Part shown: positions 51,076 through 62,945 of the stretch, one piece after another
How positions within the stretch are numbered: the stretch's first letter is position 1
Layout of the letters: every line of letters begins with the position of its first letter
Origin: Megaustenia siamemsis
Taxonomy: Eukaryota; Mollusca; Gastropoda; Stylommatophora; Ariophantidae
Assembly: GCA_032433765.1 (NCBI GenBank)
Contig: JAVIAB010000051.1
Span: 53,181,328-53,245,327 of the forward strand
Direction: 5' to 3'
Length of the DNA: 64,000 nucleotides
Position numbers and translations under genes: made by a program
The notes under the pieces: generated by a model
Told to the model about the DNA's origin: nothing
Seen by the model: the letters and a program-made list of their open reading frames with translations, nothing else
Database searches by the model: none

Positions 51076-51121
51076 ATTTGAGTAGATGTGAGTGTCTTAA
51101 CCTAGGTGTACTACATCAAGA

Positions 51122-51826
51122 ACTGGGACTACTGGCGTAAGTGATCATGTCTCTCCACAACTTTCGATCTCGGCAGCTATTTATCATTTCTGTTGTTGAC
51201 CTTCTGCCAAGCCATTCTCTTAAACTGTTTGTTATTTTTTCTGTTTGCTTCCCCCTATCTCTTCGTCCCTCAATTTTTCCAGTTGTTACAATATATTCCA
51301 GTTGTTCTCTTCTCATTACATGGCCAAAGAATGATGATTATTTCTTCATAATATTGGATATTAGCTTTATTTTTGCTTTGACCTCTCTCAGAACATCTTC
51401 ATTACTCTTCTTAGCTGTCCATGGTACTCTCAACATTCTTCTGTAAAACCACATTTCTACAGACTTCAGTGATTTTCTTGTCTGTTGTCCTATTATCCAT
51501 GATTCGCATCCATATGTTAAGACTGGCTCTACGTAACATTTAAGAACTCTTTTTCTTGTTTCTATTGTCAAAAATGGATTACATAGTATCTTCCTCATTT
51601 TTTGGAAAGCTGCTTTTGCCTGAGCCATTCTGCATCTCACCTCTTTTGTACATCTTCCGTCTGAGGTTAACAAAGTTCCCAAATATTTAAATTCATTTAC
51701 CTGTTTTTATATTGTTCCACTTGTCTTTATTTTGCACTGAGGTGATGTCTTTTTCTTTGTTGTTACCATTACCTCTGTCTTTTTGCTATTAAGGCTGAGT
51801 CCTTTATTTTTGCTTTCTTTCACTAT
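51122..51826 (-). mobile_element. LINE-B copy, minus strand
   Basis: Frames 51682-51338 and 51316-51116 read MGTLLTSDGRCTKEVRCRMA, EPVLTYGCESWIIGQQ, WFYRRMLRVPWTAKKSNED, then MRREQLEYIVTTGKIEGRRD and SLREWLGRRSTTEMI. One frameshift lies between them. Very similar to the copies at 19.9 and 61.0 kb. Confidence 0.85.
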
Positions 51827-52174
51827 AATGGTGCGCATGGCAATGAAATAGCCAATAAGATCGCTGGCAGCTATGACAATGAATGTGACTTTATTTTGGA
51901 CAAAGTGGACATCGCCAAGTTTTATCTTCATTTTTTAAGAGAAGATGAGGAGACTGGACGAGGCAATGATGTACACATTGAGAGATTGAAGAGTGTAAAA
52001 GAGGTCTGGTTGATCGGGAGTGATCAGTGGGATAAGCAGAAGCATCTATCTATCTTTGGTTTGTCTGAAGTGTTGTCTATATCTGCAATGTCGTTTCCTC
52101 TATAAATTGTACTTTTTTTTTTTTTTTTTTGGTGTAATTCTTGCAGTGGCGCATATAGTTATGTCTGTAATATT
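51827..52174. other. Unassigned stretch
   Basis: No supportable gene; includes a long poly-T tract near 52110-52130. Confidence 0.4.
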
Positions 52175-52290
52175 GTATCTATTGGCCAATGGGTTTTTCT
52201 CATTCTACTATATCCAATACAGTCTTGAAGTACGTGTTCAGAAGTCTGAGGCGCCCTTTTTGGCTGGAAAGGACAATAGATAGATTGGAT
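52175..52290 (+). repeat. LINE-A-like or SINE 3' tail fragment
   Basis: Ends GGCTGGAAAGGACAATAGAT followed by AGAT repeats, as in the SINE at 6331-6542 and LINE-A. Confidence 0.5.
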
Positions 52291-52739
52291 GGAGATATAT
52301 ATGTATATATAGATTAGATCAGATAGATGGATATGGATGGATATGTGAAAAATGCATGTCCTCTGTTATTCCACAGTAGTGACCATTGAATTCCCCTTGC
52401 GCGGTGATCGTCATATTAAATGATAAGCTAGTCAGAAGAAATAAGAATGGTACAAGGATTGAGACTCGAGTCTCTACTTCCAATCTTTCTGTCATCGTGA
52501 CACTCCCACAAAGTGGTTTCTTCTTTGGCCTTTATGAGGTTGGTGCTTTGGAAATAATTCCATAATGCTCTGCTCCAACACTGTTTCCATATACTATTTT
52601 TAGTTCACACCATCAAACGTCATTTCATAGTCAATAAATGCTTCAAAGTTCCGCTTCACCGATTGTTGTTATTAAGATATTATAGTTGTCGAGTGCTTTT
52701 GAATCGCGTTTATTGAGTTATTAGCGGGTCATCATCATT

Positions 52740-53340
52740 GCACTCCGAACATGTCCATAGGTGCTCAGATCCCCTCCTCAGCAAGTCTCGAAGCGTCCAG
52801 CGACTGACGACTCCAGTTCTGTGTTGGTTGATTAGTCTTCTTATACGCACACTAAGTTTATCGTTTCTGGCTGTGCCCATTTAACTCACATCTCTTTCAT
52901 CCGAAGGAGTGACATGGACTCATGGTTGTCGAAATCCTGTGTCCTTCCCACTTCCCGGAGGGCATTGATGATGTCCGCCCGATCCATTGGCTGACCGTCC
53001 TCAACAATAGCGCAGCTAGCCAACCTCTCCGCCCTTTCATTTCCCCATACTCCAGCATGTCCTGGGACGTAGACAAAGGTGACCTTACATATTTTTGACT
53101 TCTGCAATGACTCTACCCATTGCCTACGTACAGATCCCGCCTCCACTTTTCGTATCATGCTCATTGAATCACTCAGCATACAGGCGTGGTTGTAGTCTTG
53201 TGACTCTAGCCAGATGAATGCCTTGATCACTGCCATCAGCTCCATCGTCATGCTACTCGTGGTCATAACGTATGCACCACTGTCTTCCTTGACTATTCTG
53301 CCTGCCGAGCGTGCTATAAATGCCCATGCACTTGTCTTTG
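52740..53340 (-). mobile_element. LINE-F RNase H end, copy 2
   Basis: The frame 53266-52886 reads SMTMELMAVIKAFIWLESQ with the catalytic Glu, MLSDSMSMIRKVEAGS with the second Asp, KVTFVYVPGHAGVWGNERAE, then a tail shared with the copy at 9.9-10.6 kb. This copy retains the central helix missing there. The last part is out of frame. Confidence 0.8.
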
Positions 53341-53394
53341 AATTATGTTTAGCAGTTCTCTTTAACTTTTAATTGCTTTAAGACTTCATCGTTT

Positions 53395-53510
53395 GTTTTC
53401 TTTTATTTCCATCCAATTCTACCTATTGTTCTATATATCCACATTTCAAAGGCTTCAATTCTCTGATTTGTTTTCTTGTCTAATGTCCATGTTTCTGCAC
53501 CATATAAGAA
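53395..53510 (-). mobile_element. Short LINE RT thumb remnant upstream of the second SRSF10-type exon
   Basis: Minus-strand translation gives LYGAETWTLDKKTNQRIEAF and EMWIYR, a standard thumb segment (YGCESW...FEMW-YRR). It ends about 220 bp before the ATG at 53734. Confidence 0.6.
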
Positions 53511-53733
53511 ACGTGGTCAAGTGCGTGCCAAAAACGGAAAAACTTGGTCAGAGCGGCCGACGCGCCAACCAAATCTGTGGCAACTGAAAATCCTGGCTAG
53601 CGTGATTGAACATGCTCGTATAGCGCCATCTTTGTGTCTGCGAGTGGGAAGTGAATATAGTCCTCTTGACTTCACTGTACACACGCCACGGAAAGAAGCT
53701 GCATTAGAAATACTTTTCTGAATTTGGCCTGCA

Positions 53734-53798
53734 ATGTCTCGTTACTCACGACCTCCTAATTCATCTTTATATGTTCGCAATGTTCCAGATGGTACACG
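53734..53798 (+). CDS. First coding exon of a second SRSF10-type gene
   Basis: Encodes MSRYSRPPNSSLYVRNVPDG plus TR in the same phase as exon 1 at 23815, with donor CG|GTGAGT. Seven codons differ from that exon and all changes are synonymous; 5' flank and intron show no similarity. This argues for a real, selected paralogue on the same strand 30 kb away, not an assembly duplicate or retrocopy (the intron donor is kept). No further exon was found before 64000, so exon 2 must lie beyond. The upstream GCGCCATCTTTGTG is YY1-like and may belong to its promoter. Confidence 0.85.
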
Positions 53799-54936
53799 GT
53801 GAGTTAATTTATTTGTGGTTAATAAGTCTTATTATATAAGACAATATCAATAAGTTAATATAATAGTAGTTTTTAAAAAAATTTGAAAATGAAATGAAAC
53901 ATTTCATAAAATTCATTCAAAATCAATAGACTAACTTGACTAAGATTAAAAAGATTAAGATACTGAACTATGATACTTGCAGCTTCAAGCTTCAAAAGCT
54001 TGCTACGCAGCTACTAAACTACAACCTGAGTTCAATCTCTATCAGAGTCAGTCTAGTGTGTAAGTATTTTGTGGTAGAAGTAGAAGTGAGAATGATGAAA
54101 TAATTGAAATAATCTCATCTCAGAGGGCTGAGAGGGACAGTCACCACTCACACTCACTCACCACTGTACTGTTGTAAATCACTTACTAGTAGTTGACTAG
54201 TCTAGTCATCTATCTAGTGTAGTTTTGACAATTTTTTCCTTGTGGCCTTGTGACATCATCGGATCGTGGCGACATCGTCATAAACTACTAAACTACTAAA
54301 CTTGATAATAATAATATTATAATACATCATTATATTAATTAAAAAATTAATACAGCGAAACTACTCACTATGACTACCACCCAGCTCAGTTATTCACTAA
54401 GAATTATAAAATGATTAAAAATGAATTGAATTAGTTAATAATTTATATATTAACTGTGCACTGACTAAAATTAGTAATTAGTCAGTCACAGTGGTAGGTT
54501 AGTAAAGTAGATAAGTAGTAGTGTAGTGCTAAAAGAAGTAAGGTAAGAGTACTAGAGAGACTTGAGTGTCTGAGTAGTCAGTTCAGTAGAAATTAAGTGA
54601 ATAAAATTAAATAAGTCAACGTCAACATCATTCAACATGCCATTATTTATTTATTGACATTTTATTTTTATCATTTCTTAGTTAGTACTTAGTTTCATTT
54701 GGTTTAGTTTAGTATAAATATTTTATTATTATTAATTATTATTATCAGATCCAACGTTGCCGTTGAACTAAGTTTTACTTAGCTGCAACAACGTGGTTGG
54801 CTCATTTTTGTATTAGCTTTAGCTCCTAACAAATTATAGATAGATTTGACAATTTACTTCACTCATCATTATTCATAATATATTATATATGTAACATTAT
54901 AACAATGATACATATCAATAAATGTCATACAATCTG
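53799..54936. other. Intron 1 start of the second SRSF10-type gene; AT/TAGT-rich
   Basis: No element or exon recognised. The rest of the window on the plus strand would be the same intron. Confidence 0.45.
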
Positions 54937-56066
54937 AGGGAGACTGTCTTTCTCATGACAGAGAGGTTGTGAGTTAAAATCTTAACTGCACCAGTTAGGA
55001 TTTTTATTTTTGATTTCTCTCTATGGCAACCATCCCTGGTCTCATCAGCGAGGCCTAATTGAATTGAAACGTCACAATACTCCTAGACAGAAAAAATATT
55101 AGTGCCTCTCAGAGTTATTTGCCTGTGTAGCGATGGAGGAAAACACAAATTATGAACTGTCATCAATAGCCAGCAAAATTAGGCTTGAGATCAATCATGA
55201 AAAGACTAAAGTCATGAAAAGTTTAATTCCAACAGACGACAAAGTATACACGGAAAACAAACCAGTAGAAGAGATCGATTACTTTACATATCTTGAAAGT
55301 CACATTGACTGAGAAGGGGATACAAGCAAAGAAATTAGAATCAGAATAGCTAAAGCAGCCATGTCTTTCAGAAGCCTTGAAAAGTTGTGGAAATCAAAAC
55401 TCATCAGCACAAACACAAAATTTAGACTATTCAAATCAAATGAACCTTCAACCCTTACATATGCGTGTAAAAGCTGGAAAACAACAAGAGATATAGAAAC
55501 AAAGTTGATCACATTCGAAAATAAATGTCTAAGGAAAATACTTGGTATAGCGTGGAACGAATTCAAAACAAACGAGGAAATTAGAGAAATCGCCAATCAA
55601 CCACTAATATCTTCAGTAATAAAGAAAAGACGATTGTCATATGTTGGACATGTGATGAGAAGAGATAATAACCGAATAGCAAAGCAAGCCCTCATATGGG
55701 AAACAACAGGTAAGAGGAAAAGAGGAAGACACTGAGAAGAACATTGATGAGAGAGGCAAGAGCAGCAGGATTCGGCTCCCTCAATGAGATAGAGCTGCTT
55801 GCACAGAACAGAGACAAATGGCAAGATTTGATAAAATATCTTTAAAAGAATTGAAGACTGCTGGAACAAAAAAATTCAGATAAGAGAAGTAGTATCTTGG
55901 TACACCCTATGGGCCGGCTACGGCTCGAAAGGTCAATAGATAGATAGCGATGGACACCTGTGCACACTCACACTGCTGCCAAGGAAAAACGAATTAACAC
56001 GCAAAATTCAGTTTATAATATAGGGACTTCACCAGAAGTAAATGCGGGCGAACAAAAACAACAAAA
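54937..56066 (+). mobile_element. SINE family S, split by a LINE-A insertion
   Basis: The 5' part (54937-55137) has the head GACAGAGAGGTTGTGAGTT and body; the 3' part (55955-56066) resumes with CACACTGCTGCCAAGGAAAA and ends GCGGGCGAACAAAAACAACA. The two halves together match the intact copies at 2546 and 57612. Confidence 0.85.
55138..55944 (+). mobile_element. LINE-A copy 3 nested in the SINE
   Basis: RT thumb and C-terminus: MSFRSLEKLWKSKLISTNTK, YVGHVMRRDNNRIAKQ, then a small deletion in the GRPRETLRR region (55735) and a TAGA tail. TAGCGATGGA occurs at 55128-55137 and 55945-55954, a 10-bp target duplication. A TGA near 55311 interrupts the frame. Confidence 0.92.
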
Positions 56067-56544
56067 TTAATCCGTTAGCGTTTGTTAAAAAGCAATGAGG
56101 TTAACAGTCAACACCAACAATAACAACCGCATCATATAAGCTCTGCCAAAGCTAATAATGCTTCTACTCCTCCTCACGGTGGGGGCATGGAAAACAACAG
56201 AAGAACCAGTTTGGTTAAGCCAGTACTTTGTAGAGGTCCGGAAAGCAGCCTGTACTAAAAATGGCAGTGCTGAAGTCAGATGTAATTGTATTGGGCCTAA
56301 AGAAGCGCTAATATAGTTTGCTCATATACTTTTGATCACGTCACAACTAAGATGACGAAGAAGAGCACATGTTGAACAAAGGGAAACAAAATCAAGGATG
56401 TAATACTTTAGTCATTTAATACTTTTCTGGTAATAATGGGGTTTCCTCCATATAATAATTATGGGGAATGTGGACTGCGGTGATAACTTTCTTCTTAGCG
56501 AGCTTTTACATGGTTAAGTGGGCAAGGATGCTTTTTGTGTCCCT
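56067..56544. other. Unassigned non-coding stretch
   Basis: No element recognised. Confidence 0.4.
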
Positions 56545-57120
56545 AGTCTATGACAAAGCTGTAATATTTGTGCCTTTCGGTTGAACCCATCAGCTGGAGG
56601 TGGGGATCGAACCCGAGAACATTCCTGTCTAGAGTAGAACATGATGTCTTACCTCCGGACCATCCAGTTCTCCAGTTAGTGTCCGTAGTTTACAAAACAG
56701 CAGCACATTTTATTGCTGGCTTTGTGACTCATTTGTCGGAATGTCTGTCACATCAGATTGTTATACCCCCCACCCCAGCGGAAAAAAAAGACCCAAAAAT
56801 TGGTACCTATTTATGGCTGGTTGAACTTAGGAACCCACTGATCAGGTAAAGGTAAAGTACGAGACTTGTATTGACATCTTAGCATGGGAGTTTTCACCCA
56901 TATCTGCTCGGCCTACCATCCAGAACTGTTTGGAGACTTCTGGATAGTATTGCTTCAAGCATCGAAACTTGCAATGCGAGGCAGCATTCCTCACCTTCCC
57001 AGAGTACTACCATGTTACACATTTCTGCCAGCGGCTGGGTCGACCGCGTGTCACATTGCTTCCAGCGGGATTCAAACACTGGTTTTCCGAATGTCGGTAG
57101 CCTAGTGGGGTGGTTTTCCC
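56545..57120. repeat. Dispersed repeat X, copy 2, with tRNA-like segment
   Basis: 56850-57060 matches 8190-8390. Just before it, on the minus strand, CTGGATGGTCCGGAGGTAAG and GGGTTCGATCCCCACC resemble tRNA A and B boxes, suggesting a SINE in minus orientation adjoining or forming part of X. Confidence 0.6.
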
Positions 57121-57611
57121 AACAGCAGGATCATACCTAACCTTTTATACTAGTGGTCCAGTTCAGTAACTTTGCTGAGCTACAGTCTCTGTAGCTTACA
57201 GTACTTTCATTCTTGTCTTTTATCCTTTAAAATAAAAGTTTATATTTTAAAAAATGGTAAAGTAAAAAGTGAATTAAATTTGCTAAATTAAATTATTTTA
57301 TTTATATAATCATCATTGGTGCAAAAATATTCGAACTTTACAGAAAGCTGCATCCCCTCTTCAGTGCTGTTGTTTTTTGTTTTTTTTAATCTAGATTTGA
57401 TTCATCCAGCTTTTTTAGACGAACTTGCCAATAATAAATATATTGTATACAAATTATTGTTGCTGAAAAAAAAATTTATTAGGGATTTCTAGCGTACATT
57501 AACTCAACCTAATGAAATGAACTTGGAATTCAAGTAGAATGTTACAGGTTGCAGGAGTTTAGATTCCCTCACCAGCCATGTTACGGTAATACTTTGTGAA
57601 ATGACTGACAA

Positions 57612-57935
57612 AGGGGACTGGTTGGTCTCTAGGCAAGACATCGGCCTCGAGACAGAGAGGTTGTGGGTTCAAATCCCGGATGCACCAGTTGAGATTTTTA
57701 TGATTTCTCTCTGCTGCCAAAACCCCTGGTCTCAGCAGCAAGGCCCGGCTTGAAACGACAATTACTCATCGGTGGAAAAATATGTCTACCTCCGAAGTCA
57801 GAGTTATCTGCCTGTGCGGCAAGGACCCCCTGTACACACGGCTGCCAGGGAAAAATGGATTAACACGCAAAATTCAGTTCCTAGTCTCTAGGAACTTCGT
57901 CAGAGGTAAAAGCTGGCGAACGAAAGAAAAAAAAT
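57612..57935 (+). mobile_element. tRNA-derived SINE (family S), near full length
   Basis: Starts AAGGGGACTGGTTGGTCTCT; B box GGTTCAAATCCC; the body contains CTGCCAGGGAAAAATGGATT and ends GCTGGCGAACGAAAG with an A-rich tail. Confidence 0.85.
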
Positions 57936-58514
57936 GACGAGTTGTAACTCAAAGTAACATAGCTACCTGTACTATTCCATCATTCTACCTTCCGTTTAAT
58001 TAAGTTTACCTTTTATTGCGGCATCAAAATAGTAAGTATTGACATTAATCATTATTTTGAACATTAGCAAAGGCAAACTTTGTATCAAACCTCTGTGTAT
58101 TATACAAGGGAATTGTTTCTGCATTTTGTTTGTATGTTTTGGGGTTTTTCTTAAAACTTGAATGGCTTAAAAACATTAGTTAGGTCCCCTTAATACTCAA
58201 ATTGAACAGTTGAATAATAATAAAGAGTGTAGAGAATTAATACTACAAATTGATTTATTGAATTCAATTCATTCACAGGCAGTTTTGCTGAATACGAGTT
58301 GAGTCTTGATTTAACTCAGCAGTCATATTTAAGTCACAAATGAAATAAAGTGATGAAGCTCATCTTATATAATTTTTTTTTTTAATTATTAAAAACACTG
58401 AGTATTTTATAAACAGTTGTCATTGTGCTGTTTCATGCAAATTTATCTAAACAAACATCATGTTGAAGAGTGTTGATTTGTTGCATTACAAAAGGGGGCA
58501 TACCCTTGTGACTA
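57936..58514. other. Unassigned AT-rich stretch
   Basis: No gene or element recognised. Confidence 0.45.
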
Positions 58515-60628
58515 TAGCTTGTTTCATAACTCGTGCCCAACTTTTAAAATCGATAGCTTTTTAGCCGCTTGTTGTAAGTTGCTCAAAATTTGCATGTAAA
58601 GTTATAATGATTAGAACCCAACAGGGAATTAATTTCATTAAAAAAAAACATTTGGTTATTATTGTTGCTTATTTGATTTATATAAATTTATAACGACCCA
58701 TTGATGTAGTCAAAACTTAATGTTTACAGTATTTTAAGTTAAAAATAGCGAGTAAAAATCCATACATGGTAAAATTGACAGCGTTTGCACGCTTCCACCG
58801 TGGTTTTCTGACACAATTAGACACTTGTAAAAGACACGAGAAATTGTGTGTTTCATTTCCGTTCATTCATAGGTGGAGACGTGGAACAATAACATTTATC
58901 ATGAGTCTTAAAATGAAATTCTGCAGTTTACAAAACATCGCAATAAAAATGTATGACTATTTTTGCAAAGAGGCTAAACGAGGAAGATTATTTCATTCTT
59001 TAGAAAACCCTGAGAATAGGACAAGACACATTTTGGATTTATCTAAACGGTCATTTAATCGCTGGATTCAAGCACGTGACCCCGTCAATGTTCAAAATAT
59101 ACAAAATCACAAGGAAGAGCAAAAATGTTGGATAATTTTGACAGTGAACTTATTAGAAGTGAAATTCACAAAATGTTGGGTATGAATGAAACTGTTACAA
59201 TAAGAAACTTAAAAGTATCGCTGAAAAAGAACAACAGTATTGAAATATCAAAGTCTACATTATGGAGGAATGTGAGAGCTGCAGGCTTTACATTCAGAAA
59301 GTATTCCAATGGACGAAACATCATCTGTGAGAAGCCACATATAGTAGTCATGAGAAGCAAGTACTTACGTGAAGTAAAAGAGGTGCGCAAGCAAGGTTAT
59401 GATATTGTGTACTTGGATGAAACATGGATCAATGCTCACCACACTAACCAAAGGGAATGACAGTCATCAGATGGAAAGATTAAGAAATTAATACCTAGCA
59501 GCAAAGGACAGTGCTTGATAATTGCTCATGCAGGTAGTCGACAACATGGACTAATACAGAATGCAGAGCTCATTTTTCTTTCAAAATCCATAGACAATTG
59601 GGATTATCACTCTGATATGAATGGTCACATATTTAGACATTGGATTGAAAATTCTGTTCTCCCATCACCAGATCGACCATCTTGCCTAATAATGGACAAT
59701 GCAGCGTACCACAACATTGTTGCACTTGAAGATAAAGTCCCGACGTCATCCAGTACAAAAGATGCTATTAAGATATGGCTCACAAAGGAGCACATACAAC
59801 ATACATTTAATAACATGTACTTAAAACCTGAATTACTATCTCTAGTAAAGCAAAAACAGAGGACAAAGATTTTTCAAATAGATAAGATTATCCAAATGCA
59901 CGGTCATATAAGTTTGAGGCTGCCACCTTACCATGCTCATTTAATCCATAGAACTAATCTGGGCAAAATTAAAAGGACAAGTGGCAGATGAAAATACAAC
60001 ATTCAAAATATGCGATGTAAAGACTCTTGCTAATCTCGCTTTATTAAATATAGACAAAGATTATTGGGCTAAATGTGAAGACCATGTCTTAAAACAGGAA
60101 GAGGAATATTGGAAAAATGATGGTTTGTGGAATGTTCAACCCCAAACAGTTATTAATCTTTTAGACTCGTCTGATTCAGAATGAAAGTATATAGCCCCCA
60201 CAATGTTGGCCCCTATATTACCTTAAATTAGTTCAACAAACGGTCCTTATCAGGACCACACAACTATGAAAATTGGACATACAGGTATGCCTTGATATTA
60301 TCGTCCGTCCTCGAACTGAGAAGACAATAATTCTCCTGGTGTTTTGTCTTATTAGGTTATTTCCCCATTATGGCCACGCCTTTACCTAGTGAAAATTAAT
60401 CATAGACCAGCAACTAATTTCTATTATTTAGGGGTTCACATTTACAATTTTGACAAACATCAAAGAAATTCGCCGCTTTAAGAAAACTGCAGCTGCAAGA
60501 TATTTGTTAAATATACATTTAAAGGGTCTTTTGCATTCTAATAACATTTGGAAAATTTCAACAGTTTTTAACAAACGGTTACTGAGTAATAGCGTTTTGA
60601 AGTTGGGTACATGATTTGAAACGAGCTA
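58515..60628 (+). mobile_element. Tc1/mariner-type DNA transposon, 2.1 kb, decayed
   Basis: The left end TAGCTTGTTTCA and the right end (opposite strand) TAGCTCGTTTCA continue as related inverted repeats of roughly 60 bp (for example GTGCCCAACTT and GTACCCAACTT). TA dinucleotides lie outside both ends (58513-58514, 60629-60630). The single gene between is a DDE transposase with frameshifts and a stop. Confidence 0.85.
58901..60184 (+). pseudogene. DDE transposase (Tc1/mariner, DDE_3-like), broken
   Basis: Probable start MSLKMKFC at 58901. An N-terminal helix-turn-helix-like part ends HILDLSKRSFNRWIQARD. After a frame change near 59125, the next frame (to 59457) has SKSTLWRNVRAAGF and DIVYLDETWINAHHT with the first catalytic Asp. 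A TGA at 59458-59460 follows. The third frame (59515-59991) has CLIMDNAAYHN with the second Asp and LPPYHAHL. A further frameshift near 59952 hides IELIWAKLKGQV with the third catalytic residue, after which 59981-60184 gives the C-terminus. All three catalytic positions are recognisable, but four reading segments make this copy inactive. Confidence 0.85.
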
Positions 60629-61010
60629 TAATGGTTCTGCTTCTACCAAGACAGATCATCAGAGAGTGCATAAAGAACAGGGAAGTGAGATATTCTTAAA
60701 TATCCAGCTAGCATCAAACTCTCTATCAGTATTTCATCAGTAAAATTAAAAATAAGACATAATCTTCAAAATTTTGTTTACGCCAATTTCAATATTGGTA
60801 GGAAAAAAATGTAAATGTGACAGATCACATCCTTCCCAACATGCTTTCACTATGAAATTTTTTTTTTAGACTTGGTGAAAAAATACACTCAATTGGAGCT
60901 GCTACATTAACCAAGTTATAGAAAAGACTGCTTCACAGTTATAGGCCTTAACATGTGGAAGAAAGGAGTAATTTAGCCGGAATTGCTAAATTATTCCTTT
61001 ACCATGTAGT
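60629..61010. other. Unassigned stretch
   Basis: Nothing recognised. Confidence 0.4.
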
Positions 61011-61021
61011 ATAGTGACATA

Positions 61022-61628
61022 AACCATATATATCATATAGTGATAGAAAACCAGTCGTAATCTCTTTGTACAATCATGAATCGCACAAAATAGGTGAGAT
61101 GCAGAATGGCTCAGGCAAAAGCAGCTTTCCAAAAAATGAGGAAGATACAATGCAATCCTTTTTTGACAATAGAAACTAGAAAAAGAGTTCTTAAATGTTA
61201 TGTAGAGCCAGTCTTAACATATGGATGCGAATCATGGACAATAGGACAACAGACAAGAAAATCACTGGAGTCTGTAGATATATGGTTTTACAGAAGAATG
61301 TTGAGAGTACCATGGACAGCTAAGAAGAGTAATGAAGATGTTCTGAGAGAGGTCAAAGCAAAAAGAGAGCTAATTTCCAATATTAGGAAGAAGCAATCAT
61401 CATTTTTTTGGCCATGTAACGAGAAGAGAACAACTGGAATATATTGTAACAACTGGAAAAATTGAGGGACGAAGAGATAGAGGGAAGCAAAGAGGAAAAA
61501 ATAACAGACAGCTTAAGCGAATGGCTTGGCAGAAGGTCAACAACAGAAATGATAAATAGCTGCCAAGATTGAAAGTTGTGGAGAGACATGATCACCTACG
61601 CCATTAGGCCCGGTACTTGATGATGATG
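61022..61628 (+). mobile_element. LINE-B copy with 11-bp target duplication
   Basis: The frame 61094-61465 gives MRCRMAQAKAAFQKMRKI, EPVLTYGCESWTIGQQ, FYRRMLRVPWTAKKSNED. An extra T in the T run near 61406 shifts the frame at SFFGHVMRR. The (TGA)n tail ends at the duplication. ATAGTGACATA lies at 61011-61021 and 61629-61639. The first ~60 bp after the left duplication are not found in other copies. Confidence 0.87.
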
Positions 61629-61639
61629 ATAGTGACATA

Positions 61640-62484
61640 CTATGAAGTTCACCATGAAGTATAGTGGCATAGCTTAATTGCATCAGAGGAGCTTCACAAT
61701 TATATCTATATTAGCAATAGCTTCTGATGTTATTGATTTACTGATCCTTGTTTAGAATGTTAGAGTTGTAAGGCAGGTAAGTTTAATTTACTAACATTGG
61801 TTTTTAATTTATTCTTAGCAGTTATGTTTTCTGCCATTTAAACTTAATTGCTGTTTTGTGTTGTGTTAGTTCAGTTTGATTCTTAATGGTGGTAATATTT
61901 TGTAACTTTTTTTTTGATTAGCAACTGTTAAGGTTATGTCCAGTTGAAATAATTTTGTCTTCTTTATCCTGAGGGGGATTTTAGTTGTGTCACACTTTAC
62001 TGTCATGCTGCAATAAAAGGTTAAAGACATTAGAATCAAATTGGTATCATAGCAGTGGTAAATACCATATTGTGCTCTTCTGCCCACTTAGTCAGCAATT
62101 AATGCTTTTCATAGCTATACTACTGCTGCTATGCCGAAATATTTTGCCTGAAGCATCCTAGTTTTGTTGCTGTCAAGGTGTAGTTTTGTTGCTGTCAAGG
62201 TGTGACCATTTTCTTTTTGCGAGCTGGTTAGTCTCTCCATTATTACCAGAATGATAGGAAGTTTGGTTTTTGGCAGTGTTTAACTTTTCATTTACACACT
62301 TGCTGTATTGGCGCTGCACACCTCCAAATGTTGCAGATTATCTTAATTTACTAAAATATGGTTGTCTTGGCCACTGTCTGCTTTAAATAAAAAAATTGTG
62401 CCCAAGGCGTCAAAAGTTATGCTCAATGGTTAAACAAAATTAAAACATTGACCATGAGCGGGTCTTATTCTTCAGCCATGATGC
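61640..62484. other. Unassigned stretch
   Basis: A small direct repeat (TTTTGTTGCTGTCAAGGTGT, twice near 62163-62204) is the only structure noticed. Confidence 0.45.
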
Positions 62485-62945
62485 CATAAGTTGTTTGTTT
62501 ATTTGCATATGCCAACTTTATATTTCTAGCAAAGTCCCAAGGGACTGAACTTTGTGTGAATATCACTTTTCCCTATTTTTCACACTGGTGCCCATGTGCT
62601 AAGGTATGCCCATACTTGCAGACATTCTCTGACTTCATAAGTACTCTCATTTTGTTATTGCCGAGCTTTGATGTTTAGGGCAGATTCTTTTGTATCAATT
62701 TTGCCCAAGCAGTTACCATTTTTGGCCTACTGTTTTCAATTCCCAACTGCCAACGGTTCTTTAATGTGTTCAGAATACATCAGACCTTGTCTTACAGTTA
62801 CCTGAGTGGGATAGACATCAGATCTCACTTCTCAAAGACCAGGGGAGAGTAAAGGCAGAAAAAACCACCACAGATTTTTTTTATTTGGTGGGAATTGAAC
62901 CAAGAGGCTGATTTCTTACTTCTAAACCACCCAGCTCTCACGCCA
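62485..62945 (-). mobile_element. SINE-like repeat Y, copy 2, with tRNA-like head
   Basis: On the minus strand it opens GAGAGCTGGGTGGTTTAGAA and has GGTTCAATTCCC as B box. The body then matches the repeat at 33030-33310. The head resembles the second SINE family at 8745. Confidence 0.65.
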
